A stretch of 64,000 nucleotides of DNA from Pelagomonas calceolata. Taxonomy: Eukaryota > Sar > Pelagophyceae > Pelagomonadales > Pelagomonadaceae. The notes under the pieces are model-generated. The model had not been told where the DNA came from. It saw nothing but the letters and a program-made list of their open reading frames with translations, and ran no database searches. Every line of letters begins with the position of its first letter. Position 1 is the first letter of the stretch. Below are positions 56,646-64,000 of the stretch, piece by piece. The stretch lies in the NCBI GenBank assembly GCA_918797485.1, contig CAKKNE010000006.1:1922001-1986000 (forward strand), read 5' to 3'. Position numbers and translations under genes: made by a program.

Positions 56646-56945
56646 ATGCTGCCCCCCCCCCCGCCGCCGCCGCCGAGGCCCCGCGCGCCGCCGCCGACGC
56701 CCCAACTCATCGCGGGCCTCCAGAAGACGCTGTCGTGCCCGCTCTGCCACGAGCTCTTCGACGACGCCTGCACGCTCCCGTGCGGCCACACGTTCTGCCA
56801 CGGGTGCGTCCACGGCCACTTCGACACGGTCGGCCACGCGTGCCCGCGGTGCAAGGTCCCCTGGCGCCGCCAGGACATCACGCCCGCGGCGACGACGCGC
56901 GGGCTCGTGCGCATCTTCGCGCGGCGCGACGAGTACCCCTCCTGA
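56646..56945 (+). CDS. RING-finger protein (probable E3 ubiquitin ligase)
   Basis: From MLPPPPPPPPRPRAPPPTPQ the frame encodes a C3HC4 RING: CPLCHELFDDACTLPCGHTF, CHGCVHGHF, CPRC, with all eight metal ligands present, then 30 residues to the stop. The same frame is open upstream and protein-like (APKRRFEDLVDTGKRYGEEA) but has no ATG, so an upstream exon or a longer N-terminus is probable and the true start is uncertain. RING proteins of this type bring an E2 to a substrate; the substrate-binding part would lie in the missing N-terminal portion. Confidence 0.75.
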   Translation: MLPPPPPPPPRPRAPPPTPQLIAGLQKTLSCPLCHELFDDACTLPCGHTFCHGCVHGHFDTVGHACPRCKVPWRRQDITPAATTRGLVRIFARRDEYPS

Positions 56946-57273
56946 TTCATGATCCGTAGACGATCCCCCCGCCCCTCCCTCGACTGGTAACGCACTCAGT
57001 TTCCTGATATATGGCGCACCCCTCCTAGATCACCCATCCCCCCGCCCTGGGTACATCCTTGCCTAGTACGTGTATGCAGCACAAACCGGAAAAAAAAAAA
57101 GAGACATTGCCAAAATGCCCAACCCGTGTCCTGTGATTTGCTATCTTTTTTAGCCTATTGTGCACGTCGGCGTAACAGAGCTGCAGAAAGTAGTATTTCA
57201 TCACGTCTGTTGCACGCGACCAGCGCTGCGCACGTCTAGGAGCACCGGTCGCCGCGAGCCGCACAATCCAGTC

Positions 57274-58713
57274 ATGGACGCCACCGCGCCCGCAGCGGTG
57301 AAGGTCTCCATCAAAGTCATGAAGGAAATCATCCGCCGCGCGGGCCTCTCGACGGCGGATCTGCTCGAGAGGCACGACGTCGAGGCGCGCTATGCGCAGG
57401 CCGAGGCGCGCCTGGCCGAGGCCGAGCGGCTGAAGAACCAGTCGAAGAAGCGCGGCCACGTCGCCGGAAGCAGCGGCGACGACGGCCCGATGACCCCCGA
57501 GGCCCTGGGCAAGAAGAAGAGCAAGGTCGCGACGACCTGCGTTTCTTCCGGCCGCTTCAGCAACTGCGCGTCCCAGGAGAACGTGGCCCACGAGCCGATC
57601 GACCTCGCGGGAGACGCGAGCGACGGCCACCGGACGTCGGACGACGAGGACGAGGACGACGACGCGGCTCATAAAAGAGCGGAGCGATTACTGAGCGAGT
57701 GCGGCGCGTACGCGGCGAAGCTGATCACGGAACTGAGATCGGCCGGTCTAGCGTCGTCGACGCGGCACGGCGCGCTCTGCGCCGGCGAGATGGTCTCCTC
57801 CAATAGTTCGACGGACTTCGTGCCCCTGGACCAGGCCGAGGTGCGGCGGTGCTGCGGGCCGGACCTGAAATTGCGGCAGCACCAGATCGTGGGCGTGAAT
57901 TGGCTGCTACTCCTCGAGCGCGTCGGCGCGAACGGCGTCCTGGCCGACGACATGGGCCTGGGCAAGACGATCCAGACCATCGCTTATTTAGCGGCGTCGC
58001 GCGCGCGGAAGCTGGCGCAGAATCCTAGTTATCAAGGCCGGGACGTCGTCGTCGTGCCGGCGTCGACGTTGGGCAACTGGCAGCGCGAGTTCGCGCGGTG
58101 GGCGCCCTATGAAAAGCGCGTCGTTGTCTACCATGGGTCCATGAAGGAGCGCCACCTGCTTCGCTACGATCAAGATGTGACAACCGCGCACGTCATTCTC
58201 ACGACCTACACGTGGTGGGAGCGCGAGGACTGCGAAGACGATAGAAGCTTCTTCAAGCATTACGCGCCCTGGGCCCACGTCGTGCTAGATGAAGGTCACA
58301 ATTTGAGGAACCCGGACGCGTCGCGGAGCCGCCATTTACGGCGCTTGGGGGCGCGGTCGCGGACCGTACTCTCCGGCACGCCCATCATGAACCGGCCGCT
58401 TGATCTACTCTCGATTTTGCTCTTCCTGATGCCCGATTTATTTAGAGACTGCCGCGTGACGGACCGGCTCGAGGAGGTCATCACGGCCATGGACTCGGTC
58501 GGAGGCGTGAAGAAGTTGCGGGAGCTGCTGGCGCCGTTTTGTTTGCGGCGGGTGAAGCAGGACGTGTTGCAGTCGTTGCCGCCGAAGACGTCTCATATAA
58601 GCAAACAAAAACGTGGACTTGAGCGGTACAGTGGTCCGTACTACTTCCGGGTGACCCTATACGAGTTCCCACTGCCCGCCGACGTCCCCGAGGAGTGTAA
58701 GTTTCTGTCTTAG
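57274..58713 (+). CDS. SNF2-family ATPase, Fun30/SMARCAD1-like, C-terminal lobe not found
   Basis: From MDATAPAAVKVSIKVMKEII the first 190 residues are charged linker with an acidic patch. The DEXD lobe is complete: LRQHQIVGVNWLLLL, DDMGLGKTIQTIAYL (motif I), VVVPASTLGNWQREFARWAP (Ia), VVLDEGHNLRN (motif II; DEGH rather than DEAH, as in Fun30/SMARCAD1), VLSGTPIMNRPLDLLSIL (III) and FCLRRVKQDVLQSLPPKT (end of lobe 1). After PADVPEE a GTAAGT donor occurs at 58697, and the frame closes at 58713. No helicase C-terminal motifs (such as QAxDRxHRxGQ) were found in the next kilobase. The gene is either split by a long intron leaving this region or disrupted. Confidence 0.8.
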   Translation: MDATAPAAVKVSIKVMKEIIRRAGLSTADLLERHDVEARYAQAEARLAEAERLKNQSKKRGHVAGSSGDDGPMTPEALGKKKSKVATTCVSSGRFSNCASQENVAHEPIDLAGDASDGHRTSDDEDEDDDAAHKRAERLLSECGAYAAKLITELRSAGLASSTRHGALCAGEMVSSNSSTDFVPLDQAEVRRCCGPDLKLRQHQIVGVNWLLLLERVGANGVLADDMGLGKTIQTIAYLAASRARKLAQNPSYQGRDVVVVPASTLGNWQREFARWAPYEKRVVVYHGSMKERHLLRYDQDVTTAHVILTTYTWWEREDCEDDRSFFKHYAPWAHVVLDEGHNLRNPDASRSRHLRRLGARSRTVLSGTPIMNRPLDLLSILLFLMPDLFRDCRVTDRLEEVITAMDSVGGVKKLRELLAPFCLRRVKQDVLQSLPPKTSHISKQKRGLERYSGPYYFRVTLYEFPLPADVPEECKFLS

Positions 58714-59866
58714 ACTGGAGCGCTTCCCCGGGGATAACAAAACCGAAGGGTCCGCACTACGACTCCGGTGAGCGCGTCTCCACGCCATCGAGCAGACGGC
58801 GCGTCGATGGCGTAGAAGTTGCCCGCCACACGCCGTCGAGCAGACGCCGCGTCGCCAGCACTCCCTGAGATCAGGAGCCCCACACGTTTAGAGGAGGTCT
58901 CCTGCTGAGCGAGCCGAGCCTTGGGGATGCCTGCCCGTCGCGTAGGTCACGGTGACCATGTGCTCGACGGCGCACCGCAGATTCGTCACAGATCGGGTGC
59001 GCTCGCGGCGCCGTGGTCCGCGTCTCGTTCTGGGGCTGCGGCCAGCGTATCGAGGCTTTGGTATCCGCGAAACAGAGAGCATTGATGTCCATCTCCTCCT
59101 ACGACTTCGCGAGTCGCCGTGGACAGGCTACAGACCGACGTCGTCGCGGCGGCGATGGGCGTTCGCTCTGGCTCTGCCCCGCGCCGACCGCGAACGACGG
59201 CGTTTGAGCATTCCAATGGGTGGACACAAAATCGGCGCCCGAGGTTGCGCGGGTCGCCCGGCGCGTCCACCACGACGACCGGCTTCTTCGACGCCCTGGG
59301 GAACCGCCCGCGGGGCTCGAAGGCTGCACGCCGCCCCCAGGAGGTGGGCAGCCCCATGGATTGGCCGCCGCCGTCAACCCGTTTTCGTGGGCAAGGCCGC
59401 AGCCCGCGGAGCCGTTATCGTAATATCCCAGAGCAGCGTGGGGCAGCGCGGGCGGGCTGGTGCGATTTGGGTGGCGGCCCAGCTGATGCCCCGAAGGTCC
59501 GGCCGGGCGGGCCCTGGCCAGGGCTTTGTCTGATTTCGGTTCTTTTTCTAGAAGGGAATTGAACGCCCGACGCGGCTTGGTGCACGCGTCGCCCGGGCTC
59601 CAGGACTCGTGGTGTGGAATTTTTGGTGCTCCTGTATTTACCACTTTTAGCAGCTAAAATAGCGCGCACCGGCTGCAATTGGGCCGCCCGGGCAGCTTGG
59701 CTGCCGGCAGGGCGAGCCCCTGGCGTACGCCACCATGGCGCACTGTCGGGCAGCCTATGCCGGTAGCTTGATGAGACACACTAGCAAGCAGTCGCGACTT
59801 TTGAGAAATCAAGCAAGGTCTGTGACTAGCTCTAGTGCTGCTCACCGATCCCGATTGACGACGCCA
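58714..59866. other. Downstream of the SNF2 fragment: introner-like cores, no exon recognised
   Basis: CTCCACGCCATCGAGCAGAC with a partner GTCGATGGCGTAG (58781-58820), and a second CACGCCGTCGAGCAGACGCC (58832-58851), repeat the introner hairpin core without intact TIRs. The frames here (for example the minus frame around 58986-59644) do not match a helicase. The missing SNF2 3' part is therefore not in this stretch, as far as I can see. Confidence 0.5.
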
Positions 59867-62261
59867 ATGCAATACATTCGCTGCGCCCTCCTCGCCGCCG
59901 CCGCCTCTGCACTCGCTCCGCCGAGCGTAAGCGCGCGTGCACCCATATCCTTCAAGGCTGTCCACCAGGACAGCACCATCGCCGTCGACGAGCGCTTCGC
60001 CGGCGACAAGACCCTCCCGACCTCCTGCGAGACGGTCGCGACCCCCGGCGTGCAGTGGTGCGCGGACGTCGCTTCAAGCCTCGCCGAGCCCGGGCCGGAG
60101 CTACTCTCGACGCTGACCATGCCCCTGCCATTCCACGTCCCAACGAAGAAAGGCTCTGGTCTAGTACTGGCGAAGGACGAGAAAGGGGAGGACGTTTATG
60201 TGCCGGACCCGCAGTCGTCGAGACTTTGCGAGGAGCTCGTGGCGCTCGAAGGTGTGCCGAACCCCGAGGCTTTGTGGCTATTAGTGAGGGATGTTCCTGG
60301 GCACATTCTCGTGCCGAAACTAAGCGCAGCGATCGCCTACCAGAAGTCGGCGCCTAAGGGAGATTTCTGCCAGTATTTCCTCGACACCCTCGTCCCCCAG
60401 GTGGAGGAGGCGATCAAGGCCGCGCCGGACCTCTACTCGGCCTCGAAGGCCATGAGCGACGTCTCGCATCTCGGCGTGAACCTCGGCGGCGGGTGCTATC
60501 GGACCGTCGACCTCCTGGACAACAAGAACCTGAAGGTGATACCGGGCGTGATGGTGTTCCACCTCGCCGTCGGTCGCCGCGGCGACGGACACAACTCTTT
60601 TGCTAGGGACCGTAACAAGTGCGAGACCGGCAAGGCGATCGTGGAGTCGCTGCGACGCGTCTACGCGGAGGCCGGGTGCCTCCCGGAGATCGTCCTTGTA
60701 CAGGAGTCCTGGGCGATCAACGGTTGTGATCAAGTAGGCGTCCGGCGGTCCGAGAAGGGCGACGTCGTGACGTAAGTTGTCCGAGTCGGACCACTTTACG
60801 CGTCTTCAACTTGCGCGAGCCTCCACGCCGTCGACGCGACGGGCTCCTCGCACGCAGGTACTCCATCAACAAGCAGGAGTGCGCGATCAACAAGGTGGCG
60901 CTTGCGCTACGGCGAGCGGTGCGGAAGGCGACCGCGCGCCTCAACGTGATGGTGCTGGCCTCTGAGGACCGAGGGCCCATCTACTTCGTCGACGCCGGCC
61001 GCGACGCGATCCTCGGCGCCCACTCGGGCCGCTTCACCGCGCTCGAAGCCCATGGTCTGGTGGAGCGAGTCTGCGGCTCGGCGACCTGCCACCACCCAGG
61101 CTTAGCGTGGATGTGCCAGGCCTCGAAGGTCACGTTGGATGCGGCCGTGGCGCCCTGCGTCCGAACGCCGATCTACCGATCTACTCGACCTCATATTTTA
61201 TTTACGCACAGGTGGCGCAGGGCGTCGCGGCGATCATGGGCGCCCACGGCATGAAGGTGCCCGACGCGCTCGCGCAAGCGACGACGGCGGGCGTCCAGGA
61301 GCCGCCGGAGGGCTTCGAGCGCAAGATTGTTTCTGGACACCTCAAACTCGTGGCGCGGGACGGCGCCGTCGCGTCGCGCGCCGACGACGCATACGCGGCG
61401 GCGGCTTCATTAGAGGCGGACACGTCCTTGACGCCCACGGCGGCGCTCGATGCTGTGCGGGCGGCGCGGCTCCGCCTGGAGGGCCTCCGGTACGAGCCCC
61501 GGAGCAACGGCCACGCCCGGTGGTTCTTGGACGGCGCCCCCGAGCCGATCACGCGCGTGAACTACGCGGAGGCGCTGTCGGCGCGCCTCGTCGACGAGGT
61601 CCTCGTCGGCCTGCGCTACGACGCGGACGAGCGGGTCAAGGTCGCGTTCGACGAGACCGTGCGGGAGCATTACGCTGTGAAAGGTCTCGACTACGAGTGG
61701 ATCAGCGGTATGAGCACGCGCGGCTATTTCATCGAGGGCTGTTTGGCCTCCTGCTGGCCTTTCCGGATCCGTTCGATAGAGGACGCCCGCGAGTGTTCGC
61801 GCGAGCTGGGCGACGGAGGCCTCATCGGCCGCGGTCTCGACGACCTGGACGTGAGGCGGACCTTCTTTAAGTACGCGACGGACTGGAGCGGGCGGTCTCA
61901 GGCGGAGCGCGACGCTTTGCCCACCCCGACGCATAACTTTGCGGGAGGATGGGTGTCCGTCGTGCCAGAAGACTTCGAGACGCTCGGCTCCCCCGCCGAT
62001 TTGCGCTGGGCGGCAGAAAGGACGGACGACATGCCCGAGAATCGCCCCGTCGGGATTTCATTAACGTCCGGTCCGTCGTCGAACTGGCGGGTGTTCATCG
62101 CGCGCACGCATCTCGGCTGCTATCCCTCCGCGGCCCAAGCGTGGGCCGCGTACCCGAAGGCTACTGCCGACGACGACTCCGAGTCCGACAACAACTCGAT
62201 CACGCTCGACCAGATGCGCGAGAACGCGATGCTGCCGCCGGCGAAGCGGCATCGCTCGTGA
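59867..62261 (+). CDS. Unknown protein with plastid-type leader, three exons
   Basis: Exons 59867-60771, 60858-61128 and 61212-62261 (introns of 86 and 83 nt, both GT-AG; phases 2 and 0) give 741 residues. The start MQYIRCALLAAAASALAPPS is a signal peptide with an ASALAP motif, a variant of the ASAFAP plastid-import motif; the frame opens 44 codons earlier but without a leader. The rest is not recognised. It includes a cysteine-bearing stretch (YSINKQECAINKVALALRRA), a central region with GRDAILGAHSGRFTALEAHG and a C-terminal half with EWISGMSTRGYFIEGC and THNFAGGWVSVVPEDFETLG. It ends acidic then basic (DDDSESDNNS ... PPAKRHRS), which could be a nuclear signal and conflicts with plastid import. 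Confidence 0.6.
60772..60857 (+). mobile_element. Degenerate introner-like intron (86 nt)
   Basis: The intron GTAAGTTGTCC ... GCACGCAG contains CTCCACGCCGTCGACGCGAC, half of the introner hairpin core, but no recognisable left TIR. The left and right octamers GTAAGTTG and GTACTCCA share only GTA. It is best read as an old introner whose left end has drifted to a stronger donor. Confidence 0.5.
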
Positions 62262-62452
62262 TAAGTGTGCTATTTGTTAGCTTGCCTCCCAGAGACGAGA
62301 GAGAGAGTAGCTTGTGCCTCCTTGGCGGAGACTTGACTACAACTGTAGCCATAGCGGCTACGCATCCGTACGCGGGGCATTGCGACTTATCTGCTCCGCA
62401 GCCAACAACCCAAGCTTGACCCTTTGCAGAGAGAGGACGCCACAGCTGCAAC

Positions 62453-63304
62453 ATGCGTCTCCTTGCAGTGCTGAGCACGGCGGCGGCGCTGGTGGCGCCG
62501 CCGGCCCGCGTGGCGCGGGGCCGGACCTGCGCGCTCGCGGCCGAGCGGGGCCACGAGCGGCGGCGGCGGCCCGAACTGAGGGCGGCCGCGGCGGCCGCGT
62601 CGCTCGCGGCGCTGCTGCCGGCGGCGGCGCACGCGGCGGATTTATCGACCATGGCGGCGCCGCTCGACTCGACGTTCCTGCAGTCGACGTCGCTCGTCTT
62701 CCTGTCGGAGATCGGCGACAAGACCTTCTTCATCGCGTCGATCTTGGCGGCGAAGGCGAGCCGGCTCGTCACGTTCGTCGGCAGCTTCGGGGCGCTCGTC
62801 GTCATGACGGTCATTTCGGTACTGATCGGCCAGGTCTTCCACCAGGTGCCGGACTCGTTCACGGGCGGCCTGCCCATCGACGACTACGTCGCGATCGCCT
62901 CCTTCGTCTACTTTGGCGCCAAGTCCATCAGCGACGCGCTGGGCAACGAGGACGCGGGCGCAGGCATGGCCGAGGAGTTGGACGAGGCGGAGCAGGTCCT
63001 CGCCGAGGGTGACGTGCTCGAGAAGACGCGCGGGAAGGCCCTGAGGCTCGCGGGCGAGGCCTTCGCGCTGACGGTGGCGGCGGAGGTCGGCGACCGGTCG
63101 CAGCTCGCGACGATCGCCCTGTCGGCGGCGCAGAACCCCTACCTGGTGTGCGCGGGCGCGTGCTTCGGCCACGGCCTCGCGACGGGCATCGCCGTCGTCG
63201 GGGGCGCGTTCATCTCCAAGTACACGAACGAAAGGACCGTGGGCCTGGTGGGCGGCGTCCTCTTCCTGGTGTTCGCGGCGACGACGGCGCTCGGGACCTT
63301 CTAA
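62453..63304 (+). CDS. GDT1/PAM71-type cation transporter (UPF0016), probably plastid
   Basis: 283 residues. The leader MRLLAVLSTAAALVAPPARV and a basic stretch to about 60 (ending AAHAAD) suggest a signal plus transit sequence. Two copies of the family motif E-x-G-D-K/R-T/S follow: LVFLSEIGDKTFFIASILAA (about 76) and LTVAAEVGDRSQLATIALSA (about 210), each at the head of a three-helix bundle, joined by an acidic loop (AGMAEELDEAEQVLAEGD). GDT1/TMEM165 family members move Mn2+, Ca2+ or both; the plastid form PAM71 supplies manganese to photosystem II. The family is certain; the compartment is inferred from the leader. Converges on CDC48. Confidence 0.93.
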   Translation: MRLLAVLSTAAALVAPPARVARGRTCALAAERGHERRRRPELRAAAAAASLAALLPAAAHAADLSTMAAPLDSTFLQSTSLVFLSEIGDKTFFIASILAAKASRLVTFVGSFGALVVMTVISVLIGQVFHQVPDSFTGGLPIDDYVAIASFVYFGAKSISDALGNEDAGAGMAEELDEAEQVLAEGDVLEKTRGKALRLAGEAFALTVAAEVGDRSQLATIALSAAQNPYLVCAGACFGHGLATGIAVVGGAFISKYTNERTVGLVGGVLFLVFAATTALGTF

Positions 63305-63327
63305 TATTTAGTATTATCCGGAAGCAC

Positions 63328-64000
63328 TTACTCGAACATGGCCTCGTCGCCGTCGTCGTCGAACGAGAACGCCTTGGCCGGCTCGCCGTCGACGGCGTCG
63401 GCCGATACCTTTTGCTTGGCCGCGTAGGCGTCGTACTTGGCGAGGTCCGCGTCCGTGACGGAGCGCCGCGCCGTGGCCATGGCCTCCTCGAAGTGTTTGG
63501 TGGAGACGGCCGTCGGGCCCTCTACTCCTTCCGCCGCCGCGTGCACGGCGTCCCGGATCGCGCAGCGCGCGGCCCGCTTCGCGACCTCGGCGCAGTCCGC
63601 GCCCGAGAAGCCCGGCGTGCACCTTGCTAACAAATCAAGGTCCACCTCATCAGAAACGGGCGAGTTCCGGAGCGCCGCGCGGAAGACCGCCGCGCGCGAC
63701 GCCTCGTCGGGCAGCGGGATATACACTAAAGTATCTAAGCGTCCCGGCCGCGTGATCGCCGCGTCCAAAACCTCCGGTCTATTGGTCGCGCCGATGACGA
63801 AGACGTCCTTCCGCGCGCCGACGCCGTCGATCTCCGTCAGGATCTGGTTGATGACGCGGTCGCCGGCCTCGGACGCGCCGCCCTGGCCCGAGCCGCGCTG
63901 CTTCGCGATGGCGTCGATCTCGTCGAAGAAGAGGATGCAGGGCGCCGACGCGCGCGCCTTCTCGAAGAGCGCGCGGACGTTCGCCTCGCTCTCGCCGAAC
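63328..64000 (-). CDS. CDC48: CDC48/p97 (VCP) AAA ATPase, C-terminal part
   Basis: Runs off the right edge; 224 codons of the D2 ring are visible. From the edge it reads [39 protein letters not shown] (Walker B), [40 protein letters not shown] (sensor 1 and arginine finger region) and [20 protein letters not shown], then the small helical subdomain [20 protein letters not shown]. The tail is acidic ([10 protein letters not shown]) rather than the DDDLYG seen in animal p97. The segregase unfolds ubiquitinated proteins for ERAD and many other routes. In algae with secondary plastids a second, symbiont-derived Cdc48 exists; this fragment cannot distinguish them. Confidence 0.93.
   Translation of the reverse strand, partial: FGESEANVRALFEKARASAPCILFFDEIDAIAKQRGSGQGGASEAGDRVINQILTEIDGVGARKDVFVIGATNRPEVLDAAITRPGRLDTLVYIPLPDEASRAAVFRAALRNSPVSDEVDLDLLARCTPGFSGADCAEVAKRAARCAIRDAVHAAAEGVEGPTAVSTKHFEEAMATARRSVTDADLAKYDAYAAKQKVSADAVDGEPAKAFSFDDDGDEAMFE

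Noticed and set aside
1-64000. tRNA or rRNA genes
   Set aside because: No cloverleaf with intact A and B boxes or rRNA-like stretch was found by eye; a covariance-model search would be needed to exclude a diverged tRNA.

Overview
The window is nuclear DNA of a unicellular eukaryotic alga, most likely a stramenopile close to the pelagophytes (Aureococcus-like). Four things point there. From about 10.2 kb the sequence is very GC-rich, with compact, mostly single-exon genes whose convergent 3' ends lie only 11-25 bp apart. Predicted plastid proteins carry a signal peptide followed by an ASAFAP-like motif, as in algae with red-derived secondary plastids. The genes include eukaryote-specific families (RPS23, BUD23, CDC48, p300-type HAT, TTLL9). 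Finally, there are introner elements: short TIR-bearing transposons flanked by 8-bp target duplications that are themselves spliced as introns, a phenomenon known from Aureococcus and Micromonas.

Layout. 1-10.2 kb is visibly AT-richer and repeat-rich. It holds a left-truncated coiled-coil gene, an outer dynein arm docking-complex-like coiled-coil gene, an IQ/armadillo-like protein, two copies of a 258-bp direct repeat and a 376-bp hAT-like MITE. 10.2-22 kb holds a CAP-Gly/CbbX-type AAA protein, a DapA-family enzyme interrupted by an introner, RPS23, a large p300/CBP-like acetyltransferase with a bromodomain inside its HAT domain, and 3' stubs of a LINE family with (TTTA)n tails. 22-34 kb holds a ligase-dehydratase-ACP-thioesterase megaenzyme, two Tudor-like-repeat proteins, BUD23, a TTLL9-like tubulin polyglutamylase and an ASCH-like protein. 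34.6-43 kb holds an ankyrin protein, several unknown small proteins, a protein kinase, an AP2-domain protein, a plastid D27-like carotenoid isomerase and an ERGIC-53/VIP36-type lectin. 43.5-56 kb holds a 1558-residue TPR-like/IQ/LRR protein, a tail-to-tail pair of ZIP-related genes (one full ZIP transporter, one short form keeping only the ectodomain and the last membrane segment) and a PH-ankyrin-WW protein. 56-64 kb holds a RING protein, a Fun30/SMARCAD1-like SNF2 gene without a visible C-terminal helicase lobe, an unknown plastid-targeted protein, a GDT1 cation transporter and the 3' end of CDC48.

The genes do not form an operon or pathway. The themes are flagellar/tubulin biology (docking subunit, TTLL9), plastid proteins (D27, GDT1, an unknown one), metal transport (ZIP pair, GDT1) and chromatin (HAT, SNF2, Tudor-like proteins). 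The most informative feature is intron birth by transposition. Three canonical introners, one diverged copy and several degenerate hairpin cores are present, and in two of the three canonical copies the target duplication supplies a non-canonical GC donor.
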